A DNA stretch of 8,531 nt from an uncultured Coriobacteriaceae bacterium. GTDB taxonomy: Bacteria > Actinomycetota > Coriobacteriia > Coriobacteriales > QAMH01. The stretch's first letter is position 1. Each line of letters starts with the position of its first letter. Below are positions 1-6,966 of this stretch, piece by piece. A model generated the notes under the pieces. That model searched no databases. It had not been told where the DNA came from and worked only from the letters and a program-made list of their open reading frames with translations. The DNA lies in NCBI GenBank assembly GCA_902783925.1, contig CACZSV010000055.1, forward strand, positions 1-8,531, in the 5' to 3' direction. The position numbers and the translations under genes were made by a program.

Positions 1-1194
1 CCCGTGTACACACGGATGTCCGATGCAGAAGAAAACGAGCGTAAGCGACTGGATGACCTCGAAGCCAGCGGAAATGCAGACGAGCATGACAGGCTCGAGC
101 GAGAAATTGAGCGTGAGCACGAGATGCTCGTCATGACCCCAAAAGCCGATGCCGCCGACGGGCAAGAGTCGATAGTGTCTGCCTGTGGTCCATGTATCCT
201 GGCGATAGAGAGCTCGTGCGACGAGACGGCCGCTGCGGTAATCGATGGCAAGCGCAACGTGCTTGCCGATTGCATTGCAAGCTCGATCGATTTCCATGCA
301 CGCTTTGGCGGCGTTGTTCCAGAAATCGCCTCGCGCAAGCATATCGAGGCGATAGTTCCGACGGTTACCTACACCATGGAACAAGCCCATTTGAGCTATG
401 ACGATCTTTCCGCCATCGCCGTCACGCAAGGTCCTGGTCTCGTCGGTGCGCTCGTTGTGGGAGTCGCCTTTGCAAAGGGGCTCAGTTTTGCAACGGGGCT
501 GCCCTTTATCGGCGTGAATCATCTCGAGGGCCATCTCTATGCGAACCGCTATGTGGATCCAGCGCTTGAGCCGCCGTTTGTCGCGCTTATTGTGAGTGGC
601 GGCCATACCATGCTCATCCACGTGAAGGCATGGGGTGAATACGAAGTGCTCGGCAGCACGCTCGACGATGCCGTGGGCGAGGCGTTCGATAAGGTTGCGA
701 AGGCATTGGGGCTTGGATATCCCGGCGGGCCGACTATCAGCAGATATGCAAAGACGGGTGATAGGCGAGCAATCGATTTTCCGCGGGCGATGATGCACAG
801 CGGCGACTTGAAGTTCTCGCTCTCCGGGCTCAAGACAGCGGTTATCACCTATATCCATAATCAGCAGCAAGCGGGGATGGATATCGATCTTTCGAACCTT
901 GCCGCGAGTTTCGAGGCGGCCGTCGTCGACGTGCTCGTCTCTAAGTCAATCACTGCATGCAAGCAGACTGGCTCGAAGGTGCTATGTATAGGCGGCGGCG
1001 TCGCGGCAAATCCCATGCTGCGCGAAGAGCTCGTGAGGAAGCTCGAGCGTCGGGGAATGCGCGTGGTAATGCCCGAGCTCGCCGACTGCGCCGATAACGC
1101 TTCGATGATTGCCTCGGTTGCACTCGATCTGTATAACGAGGGATCATTCGGATCTCTTGCCGATGACCCAATAGCGCACATGCCCCTGCGCTAG
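1..1194 (+). CDS. tsaD: TsaD, tRNA N6-threonylcarbamoyladenosine transferase (5'-truncated by window; probable RimI-TsaD fusion)
   Basis: Catalytic subunit of the TsaB-TsaD-TsaE system that moves threonylcarbamoyl from TC-AMP to A37 of ANN-decoding tRNAs in the cytoplasm. Numbering codons from position 4, the TsaD/Kae1/Gcp domain starts near residue 64 (CILAIESSCDETAAAV). The metal-binding pair is H173 and H177 in NHLEGH, followed by the SGGHT loop, and the metal-binding Asp is D364 in CADNAS. About 333 residues from residue 64 to the end match a full TsaD. The frame has no stop before the left edge, and about 60 very charged residues precede the domain; their end (HEMLVMTP) resembles the C-terminal strand of RimI acetyltransferases (EDALVM-like). 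In actinobacteria rimI sits directly before tsaD, so I infer a fused RimI-TsaD; a separate tsaD starting at ATG 124 or 133 is less likely because neither has a clear ribosome binding site. TsaD identity is very sure, the fusion moderately. Confidence 0.96.
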   Translation, partial: PVYTRMSDAEENERKRLDDLEASGNADEHDRLEREIEREHEMLVMTPKADAADGQESIVSACGPCILAIESSCDETAAAVIDGKRNVLADCIASSIDFHARFGGVVPEIASRKHIEAIVPTVTYTMEQAHLSYDDLSAIAVTQGPGLVGALVVGVAFAKGLSFATGLPFIGVNHLEGHLYANRYVDPALEPPFVALIVSGGHTMLIHVKAWGEYEVLGSTLDDAVGEAFDKVAKALGLGYPGGPTISRYAKTGDRRAIDFPRAMMHSGDLKFSLSGLKTAVITYIHNQQQAGMDIDLSNLAASFEAAVVDVLVSKSITACKQTGSKVLCIGGGVAANPMLREELVRKLERRGMRVVMPELADCADNASMIASVALDLYNEGSFGSLADDPIAHMPLR

Positions 1195-1221
1195 AGATCT
1201 CGCAAAAATCTAAGTCGAGTA

Positions 1222-1249
1222 TTGTTAGATAACTTTCTTACGGAATAAT
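1222..1249 (+). promoter_or_regulatory. Candidate groESL promoter (-35/-10)
   Basis: TTGTTA (1222-1227) and AATAAT (1244-1249) are separated by 16 bp and match the sigma-70 consensus at 4 of 6 and 5 of 6 positions. The pair lies about 135 bp before the groES start, in an AT-rich stretch unlike the flanking coding DNA. A competing -10 is TAGTAT at 1268-1273, which lacks a convincing -35 at normal spacing. No CIRCE (TTAGCACTC-N9-GAGTGCTAA) or HAIR (CTTGAGT-N7-ACTCAAG) operator is visible in 1195-1383, so HrcA or HspR control is not supported here. Confidence 0.4.
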
Positions 1250-1265
1250 TACGAACCTTGGTTTC

Positions 1266-1306
1266 GCTAGTATCAAATGTTGATGAGGGCTAGTATGCCA
1301 AATGTT
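1266..1306 (+). repeat. Imperfect direct repeat GCTAGTAT-CAAATGTT upstream of groES
   Basis: Copy 1 (1266-1281) reads GCTAGTAT directly followed by CAAATGTT. Copy 2 (1289-1306) has both 8-mers intact but with GC inserted between them. The left halves are offset by 23 bp and the right halves by 25 bp, roughly two helical turns. The repeat lies in the leader or promoter of groESL, so it could be a double operator, tandem -10 elements (TAGTAT), or a small local duplication. The identity is seen; the role is unknown. Confidence 0.6.
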
Positions 1307-1364
1307 TATTAGAAGGCATCATCATGTAGATATTGCGACTCGGCAAATCGTTGATGCAGGTAGC

Positions 1365-1375
1365 AAAAAAGGAGG
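1365..1375 (+). promoter_or_regulatory. Ribosome binding site of groES
   Basis: AAAAAAGGAGG is a near-perfect Shine-Dalgarno sequence ending 8 nt before ATG 1384. It decides the start: an in-frame ATG at 1354 would put this site inside the coding region, and the protein from 1384 (MNLKPLGDRV) aligns with the usual GroES N-terminus. Confidence 0.9.
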
Positions 1376-1383
1376 CCAATAAG

Positions 1384-1668
1384 ATGAATTTGAAGCCACT
1401 GGGCGATCGAGTCATCATCAAGCAGGACGAGGCTGAAGAGACCACCGCTTCGGGTCTGATTCTCACAAGCAATTCCAAGGAAAAGCCGCAGCGCGGCGAG
1501 GTTATCGCCGCAGGCGAGGGCAAGTACTCTCATGGCGAGCTTATCCCTATGCCCGTCAAAGTTGGTGACAAGGTCATATACGGAAAATACGGCGGACAGG
1601 AAATCACCGTCGATGGCGAAGAGTTCATGATTCTTCGCGCAGAAGACATCTACGCCGTTGTCGAATAA
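1384..1668 (+). CDS. groES: Co-chaperonin GroES (Cpn10)
   Basis: Forms the seven-subunit lid that caps GroEL and closes the folding chamber in the cytoplasm. The 94-residue product has the family length and layout: N-terminal MNLKPLGDRVIIK, the mobile loop that binds GroEL around residues 17-31 (TTASGLILTSNSKEK), and the C-terminal EFMILRAEDIYAVVE. The start at 1384 is set by the strong ribosome binding site just upstream. groEL follows after a 23-bp gap without a terminator, so the two are co-transcribed. Upstream tsaD ends 189 bp earlier; the spacer holds promoter-like elements and a repeat, so groESL probably has its own promoter. Nothing unusual is seen in the protein. Confidence 0.98.
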   Translation: MNLKPLGDRVIIKQDEAEETTASGLILTSNSKEKPQRGEVIAAGEGKYSHGELIPMPVKVGDKVIYGKYGGQEITVDGEEFMILRAEDIYAVVE

Positions 1669-1691
1669 TCATCTAGGAAGGACTGATTTTA

Positions 1692-3323
<1,632 letters not shown>

Positions 3324-3351
3324 GTTCGCGCTCAGCGCACATAGCTTCTAG

Positions 3352-3380
3352 AAAAGGGCCCGCACATGCGGGTCCTTTTT
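3352..3380. terminator. Intrinsic terminator of groESL, probably bidirectional
   Basis: AAAAGGGCCCGC (3352-3363) pairs with GCGGGTCCTTTT (3368-3379) as a 12-bp stem with one G-U wobble and the 4-nt loop ACAT, ending in a run of five T. The A-run opposite the T-run lets it also work on the minus strand, which suits the convergent thioesterase gene ending at 3482. It lies 29 bp after the groEL stop. Confidence 0.9.
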
Positions 3381-3481
3381 GTATGCCGCCTGATACGATG
3401 AATGCGGCATTTGAGGCTCTAGCCAGCGCATAGGGCGTCGTGCCGCGAGCCTGTAGTCTCGCTGGCATCTTTAGTCTTCGC
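3381..3481. other. Convergent spacer with inverted repeats, no gene
   Basis: These 101 bp lie between the groEL terminator and the thioesterase stop. ATGCCGC (3383-3389) is inverted at GCGGCAT (3404-3410) with a 14-nt loop. Further on, GCCAGCG (3422-3428) pairs with CGCTGGC (3460-3466), and GCGAG (3445-3449) with CTCGC (3458-3462); these last two share bases, so they are mutually exclusive. None has a T-run. I see no coding sequence. Confidence 0.5.
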
Positions 3482-3892
3482 TCAGTGGTCTGTTCGCATG
3501 ACGGTAGAAGTCATGCGAGCGGTGTGCGTGCCAAGCTCGTCGTAGACATCGATGGTGAAGAACGCGAGGGACTTGCCAAGCCTGTTCGGCTTTGCAACGG
3601 CAATGAGCTTGTCTCCCTTTGCACGATCCATATGCGCAATAGAAGAATTGACCGAGGCGGAAGGCGGCTGGTTCACATTGGAAGAAACTGCAAGCGCATA
3701 ATCGGCCAACGAGAAGAAGACGCCGCCCATGACAAAACCCTGAGCATTATGATGGCGGTCATCGAGCGTCATGCTCACTGTGGCGATGCCGGTTTCAAAG
3801 TCGAAATCGTCAATAGTGGCACCGAGGCACTTCACTGCAAATTCGTCGCCTGCAAAATAGTCTCGGATCTCTTCTATGTTGTGCAGTTCCAT
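3482..3892 (-). CDS. PaaI-like hotdog-fold acyl-CoA thioesterase
   Basis: A 136-residue protein of the PaaI/YdiI-like hotdog superfamily, which hydrolyses acyl-CoA thioesters in the cytoplasm; the substrate cannot be told from sequence. The family core spans residues 47-67, HHNAQGFVMGGVFFSLADYAL, with N49, the G-x-x-x-GG turn and the conserved Asp D64 on the long helix. The usual His of the HGG turn is Met (M55), a variant I believe also occurs in some PaaI-like proteins, so activity is uncertain. The strand-rich C-terminal half (about residues 78-133) fits the fold. Read on the minus strand, AGGAG lies only 4 nt before the ATG, slightly close but usable. The gene converges on groEL and diverges from the purine permease; neither neighbour suggests its pathway. 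A long opposite-strand frame over it is a shadow. Confidence 0.85.
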   Translation of the reverse strand: MELHNIEEIRDYFAGDEFAVKCLGATIDDFDFETGIATVSMTLDDRHHNAQGFVMGGVFFSLADYALAVSSNVNQPPSASVNSSIAHMDRAKGDKLIAVAKPNRLGKSLAFFTIDVYDELGTHTARMTSTVMRTDH

Positions 3893-4068
3893 ATTGCTCC
3901 TGTATACGTGCGGTTTTTCTCAGGACAGTGTAGTGCAGATTCTGGCGGACAGCGCAAAAATGCAGCTTGTTCTGCAAAAAGTCGCTTTCATGCAAGAGAT
4001 AATGCATCGAAACGAGCGTTGCTGTTTTATACTGTGCGCATTGGCGCGGAGCGATGGGGAGAGTCTGC
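3893..4068. promoter_or_regulatory. Divergent promoter region (thioesterase / NCS2 permease)
   Basis: On the plus strand TATACT (4028-4033) is a good -10 (5 of 6), about 36 bp before the permease start; no clear -35 is seen at 17 bp. A small inverted repeat, ATGCA-N8-TGCAT (3990-4007), reaches the expected -35 area and could be an operator. On the minus strand TACACT (plus positions 3927-3932) is a weaker -10 for the thioesterase. GCAAAAA occurs twice (3954-3960 and 3974-3980), 20 bp apart. I see no purine riboswitch core: the leader after the -10 is too short. Confidence 0.5.
4056..4061 (+). promoter_or_regulatory. Ribosome binding site of the NCS2 permease
   Basis: GGGGAG ends 7 nt before ATG 4069. 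It selects that start over the in-frame ATG at 4054, which would place the site inside the gene and has no good ribosome binding site of its own. The product from 4069 (MEKIFKLKENGT) starts as family members do. Confidence 0.8.
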
Positions 4069-5499
4069 ATGGAAAAGATTTTCAAGCTCAAGGAAAACGG
4101 CACTTCGGTAAAGACCGAGATTGTTGCTGGCCTCACAACATTCATGACCATGGCGTACATCATCGCATTAAACCCGAATATCTTGGCGGGTTATGGCATG
4201 ACAGATGGTGGTCAGCCCCTCTGGAATGCGGTGTTCCTTGCCACATGCATCGCATCTGGCATAGCAATGATCTGCATGGCGTTCATCGCGAATAAGCCAT
4301 TCTGCCTTGCTCCCGGCATGGGGCTCAACAGCTTCTTTGCCGTGGTCGTTGGCAATATCGCAGCGATAACCGGCGCAACGTACGTTGCCTCGTTCCAAGC
4401 TGCGCTCATCATAGTTCTGGCAGAGGGCGTCGTCTTTGTCGTTCTTACCTTGTGCAACGTGCGCGAGAAGCTCGTCGATGCCATTCCCCTGGGCGTCCGC
4501 TTGGGCATATCCCCCGCCATTGGCCTTATGCTGCTTAATATCGGCTTTGGCTCCAATGTCTACATCGCCAACACAAATGGCGAGCAGTTTTATGTCATGC
4601 GCGATTTCTTTGGTGCGTTGACCGCAGGCCATGCTGCAGAGATGATGGGCGATGCATACCCAGTTATGGTGCTTTCCGTTGCAACAATGTTCATCGGCCT
4701 ATTTGTCATCGTCGTCTTGGCAAAGCGAGGTGTCTGGGGCGCGGTGCTCATCGGCATGTTCGTCTCTTCGCTGATCTATTGGATTGGCGATGCCGTCATT
4801 TTGGGCGGCGACCCCTTCGCATCGCTGGCAACCGCTTCTTGGATTCCCGCCTTTGGCGATATGTTCGACCTCACGTTCTTCAAATTTAACTTCGCGGGCT
4901 TTATGCAGGTCGGTTGGTTTACTATCATCACGCTCATCATCACGTTCTGCATGATTGACATGTTCGACACTATCGGCACACTCGTGGGCACGGCGTCACG
5001 CGCAGGCATGGTCGATGAAGAGGGCAAGATGCCTCAGATGAAAGAGGCGCTGCTCTCTGATGCTATTGGCACCGTTGCCGGCTCTGTCACGGGTACGTCG
5101 ACGGTCACGACCTTCGTGGAATCCGCGTCCGGTGTTGAGGCAGGTGGCAGAACGGGGCTAACGTCTCTGACCTGCGGTATCATGTTCATCCTCTGCATGT
5201 TTATCGGACCTCTTGCGGCAGTTATCCCCGCTGCTGCGACCTCGGCGGCGCTCATCTACGTTGGTGTTCTCATGCTATCTGGACTTTCCAAGGTCAAGTG
5301 GTCCGACATTGACGTTGCTGTCCCGGTCACGCTCATGCTCATCGCCATGCCCATCTCTGGCTCGATTGGCCACGCAATTGGCATCGCGATGATTTCATAC
5401 GTTGCGATCAAGCTTCTCTTGGGCAAACCCAAGGAAGTTTCGGTGCTCACCTATATTGTGGCAGCCCTGTTCCTGATAAAGTTCTTCCTCGTCGCATGA
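4069..5499 (+). CDS. NCS2-family purine/nucleobase permease (AzgA/PbuG-type)
   Basis: An integral membrane proton symporter for purine bases, of the AzgA/PbuG/AdeP branch of the nucleobase-cation symporter-2 family. The 476-residue product is very hydrophobic, with 12-14 expected membrane segments. Family signatures: FKLKENGTSVKTEIVAGLTT at residues 5-24, APGMGLNSFFA at 81-91, MFDTIGT near 298-304 with D300, and GTSTVTTFVESASGVEAGGR beginning at G342 with E351. D300 and E351 match the acidic positions thought to contact substrate or protons in TM8 and TM10. Family members carry adenine, hypoxanthine, guanine or xanthine; which one is taken here cannot be decided. It is likely monocistronic: its own -10 lies upstream, the next gene is a tRNA, and the first clear terminator downstream is the one after that tRNA. 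Confidence 0.95.
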   Translation: MEKIFKLKENGTSVKTEIVAGLTTFMTMAYIIALNPNILAGYGMTDGGQPLWNAVFLATCIASGIAMICMAFIANKPFCLAPGMGLNSFFAVVVGNIAAITGATYVASFQAALIIVLAEGVVFVVLTLCNVREKLVDAIPLGVRLGISPAIGLMLLNIGFGSNVYIANTNGEQFYVMRDFFGALTAGHAAEMMGDAYPVMVLSVATMFIGLFVIVVLAKRGVWGAVLIGMFVSSLIYWIGDAVILGGDPFASLATASWIPAFGDMFDLTFFKFNFAGFMQVGWFTIITLIITFCMIDMFDTIGTLVGTASRAGMVDEEGKMPQMKEALLSDAIGTVAGSVTGTSTVTTFVESASGVEAGGRTGLTSLTCGIMFILCMFIGPLAAVIPAAATSAALIYVGVLMLSGLSKVKWSDIDVAVPVTLMLIAMPISGSIGHAIGIAMISYVAIKLLLGKPKEVSVLTYIVAALFLIKFFLVA

Positions 5500-5505
5500 A
5501 GATTT

Positions 5506-5527
5506 TTCGTAAATCACGCTTTACGAA
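5506..5527. repeat. Perfect 8-bp inverted repeat after the permease gene
   Basis: TTCGTAAA (5506-5513) and TTTACGAA (5520-5527) are exact inverse complements around a 6-nt loop. The right arm covers the candidate -35 (TTTACG) of the tRNA-Asp promoter. No T-run follows, so it is a poor terminator for the permease; an operator-like dyad or an mRNA 3' end hairpin are the alternatives. Confidence 0.6.
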
Positions 5528-5548
5528 CGGCCAGGTTTTCGCTAGTAT
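5520..5548 (+). promoter_or_regulatory. Candidate tRNA-Asp promoter
   Basis: TTTACG (5520-5525, 4 of 6) and TAGTAT (5543-5548, 4 of 6) are spaced by 17 bp, predicting a start near 5555 and a short leader before the mature tRNA at 5570. The overlapping TATAAC (5546-5551) is an alternative -10. The string TTTCGCTAGTAT also occurs upstream of groES (1262-1273). Confidence 0.55.
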
Positions 5549-5569
5549 AACTTTCGCTGCTTAGGCAGT

Positions 5570-5646
<77 letters not shown>

Positions 5647-5655
5647 TTTGAACTT

Positions 5656-5686
5656 AAATGCCCGCCATTGAACGGCGGGCATTTTT
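5656..5686 (+). terminator. Intrinsic terminator after tRNA-Asp
   Basis: AAATGCCCGCC (5656-5666) and GGCGGGCATTT (5674-5684) form a perfect 11-bp stem with a 7-nt loop, running into five T in total (5682-5686). It starts 9 bp after the CCA end and probably also ends permease read-through. The stretch CCCGCCATTGAAC at 5661-5673 repeats the tRNA 3' end and flank (5640-5653) with one base missing. Confidence 0.92.
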
Positions 5687-5707
5687 GCTATTGCGCGTTT
5701 GCGTCAT

Positions 5708-5713
5708 GGGAGG
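5708..5713 (+). promoter_or_regulatory. Ribosome binding site of galE
   Basis: GGGAGG lies 6 nt before GTG 5720 and sets that start. The frame extends upstream to 5699 without a matching site. No promoter is evident in the 33 bp between the tRNA terminator and this start, so galE may depend on partial read-through or a promoter hidden in the terminator. Confidence 0.85.
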
Positions 5714-5719
5714 TTTGCA

Positions 5720-6736
5720 GTGAATATTTTGGTTACGGGCGGCGCCGGTTTTATTGGAAGCCATACTATCGTCGAGCTTCAGCAGGCGGGCCACACGGCC
5801 ATCGCCTACGATAACCTCTCTAATGCCTCTGTCGTGGTGTTCGAGCGCATCAAGTCTATCACCGGGAAAGAAGTTGAGTTTATCGAAGGCGATATTCGCG
5901 ATAGCGCAAAGCTCGCCGAGGTCTTTGCCACGCGCCAGATTGACTGCGTCATCCACTTTGCCGGCCTCAAGGCGGTGGGCGAATCGGTCGTCAAGCCAAT
6001 CGAGTACTACGACAACAACGTGGGCGGAACGGTCAAGCTGCTCGAGGCCATGCGCGATGCCGGTTGCAAGAACATCATTTTCTCGAGTTCTGCCACGGTG
6101 TATGGAACGCCGACCGAGCTTCCGCTGACCGAGGATATGCCAAAGGGCGAGGCGACGAACCCTTATGGCCGCACTAAGTCCATCATCGAGGATATTCTCG
6201 CGGATACGCAGAAGGCGTATCCGGATATGAACGTTATTTTGCTGCGCTACTTCAACCCCATCGGCGCGCATGCATCCGGAACAATGGGCGAAGACCCCGC
6301 GGGCATCCCGAATAATCTCATGCCGTACATTACGCAGGTTGCGGTGGGCAAGCTCGAACAACTCGGTGTATTTGGCGACGATTACGATACGCCCGATGGC
6401 TCGGGCGTGCGCGACTACATCCACGTCGTCGATTTGGCGAGCGGGCATGTTGCGGCGCTTAAGGCGGTGAAGCCCGAAGGCGGCTTGCATATCTACAACC
6501 TGGGAACGGGCAGGGGGACGAGCGTGCTCGAGCTCGTGCATGCGTTTGAAGAGGCGACGGGCGTTGCGGTGCCCTATGCCATCAAGCCGCGACGTGCAGG
6601 CGATGTGGCGGCATGCTATGCAGATTGTTCCAAGGCAGCACGCGAGCTTGGCTGGAAGGCGAAGTATGGTATCGCCGAAATGTGCGCTGACTCATGGCGC
6701 TGGCAGCAAGCAAACCCAGACGGGTATCGCGCGTAG
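5720..6736 (+). CDS. galE: UDP-glucose 4-epimerase GalE
   Basis: Interconverts UDP-glucose and UDP-galactose with tightly bound NAD+, feeding the Leloir pathway and surface polysaccharide synthesis in the cytoplasm. From GTG 5720 the protein is 338 residues, exactly the E. coli GalE length, and catalytic residues fall at the same numbers: S124 (SSSATVYG), Y149 and K153 (YGRTK). The Rossmann NAD motif GGAGFIG occupies residues 7-13, and IHFAGLKAVGESV and LRYFNPIGAH are further extended-SDR epimerase signatures. The domain is complete to the C-terminus. No other galactose gene adjoins it: a tRNA lies upstream and an ABC exporter downstream. A 295-codon frame on the opposite strand is a compositional shadow. 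Confidence 0.97.
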   Translation: MNILVTGGAGFIGSHTIVELQQAGHTAIAYDNLSNASVVVFERIKSITGKEVEFIEGDIRDSAKLAEVFATRQIDCVIHFAGLKAVGESVVKPIEYYDNNVGGTVKLLEAMRDAGCKNIIFSSSATVYGTPTELPLTEDMPKGEATNPYGRTKSIIEDILADTQKAYPDMNVILLRYFNPIGAHASGTMGEDPAGIPNNLMPYITQVAVGKLEQLGVFGDDYDTPDGSGVRDYIHVVDLASGHVAALKAVKPEGGLHIYNLGTGRGTSVLELVHAFEEATGVAVPYAIKPRRAGDVAACYADCSKAARELGWKAKYGIAEMCADSWRWQQANPDGYRA

Positions 6737-6840
6737 GGCAGGACGTGTGTAGAGAGGCGCTTGGGCGCGCCCGCAGCGCCCGCAGGCTAGCGCTTGCTGC
6801 GCGGCTGGGCTAAACCGCCTCTGCGTACGCCCCGCAGATT

Positions 6841-6864
6841 AACGGTCGCTGCGCCCGTTGTTTT
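6841..6864 (+). terminator. Weak candidate terminator of galE
   Basis: AACGG (6841-6845) pairs with CCGTT (6855-6859). An inner CG/CG pair beyond a T-C mismatch leaves the 3-nt loop CTG. GTTTT follows. The stem is short and the T-run modest, so confidence is limited, but no better intrinsic terminator is visible after galE. Confidence 0.4.
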
Positions 6865-6893
6865 CCAGATGTATAACTGTTGCCGTTCTGATG

Positions 6894-6922
6894 CTGAAGC
6901 ACGTGCAGTTTCGTTTTAGGAT
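6894..6922 (+). promoter_or_regulatory. Candidate promoter of the ABC exporter gene
   Basis: CTGAAG (6894-6899, 3 of 6) and TAGGAT (6917-6922, 4 of 6) are 17 bp apart, about 44 bp before the ATG. The palindrome GCACGTGC (6899-6906) sits at the start of the spacer, where a repressor could act. Consensus matches are weak; the placement is the main support. Confidence 0.35.
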
Positions 6923-6966
6923 AGGGCTCGCTGGTAGAAACCCGTGAGAAGCGAGTCGACATCTGC

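Larger units (their letters stand above)
6737..6966. other. GC-rich structured intergenic region
   Basis: These 230 bp between galE and the ABC gene hold no convincing ORF. AGAGGCG (6753-6759) is inverted at CGCCTCT (6816-6822), enclosing 56 bp with the perfect palindrome GGGCGCGCCC (6763-6772) and a tandem duplication of GCGCCCGCA (6767-6775 and 6776-6784). A weak terminator (6841-6864) and a promoter candidate (6894-6922) follow. The first half could be a folded RNA, a repeat family member, or decayed sequence. Confidence 0.5.

Noticed and set aside
1194..1201. GAGATCTC palindrome after the tsaD stop as a terminator
   Set aside because: A hairpin would have only a 2-nt loop and 3-bp arms, with no T-run after it.
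1195..1383. CIRCE or HAIR heat-shock operator upstream of groES
   Set aside because: Looked for TTAGCACTC/GAGTGCTAA and CTTGAGT/ACTCAAG by eye; neither half-site is present.
3893..4068. Purine riboswitch before the permease
   Set aside because: The predicted leader is about 30 nt and the conserved aptamer core is not recognisable.
3440..4111. 223-codon plus-strand frame across the thioesterase gene and the divergent spacer
   Set aside because: It has no recognisable domain and lies antisense to a clear hotdog protein. It also runs through the thioesterase's ribosome binding site and past the permease start, so it is a chance open frame.
5654..6541. 295-codon minus-strand frame opposite galE
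   Set aside because: It covers the tRNA terminator and galE in antisense and encodes low-plausibility Arg/His-rich sequence; galE matches its family residue for residue.
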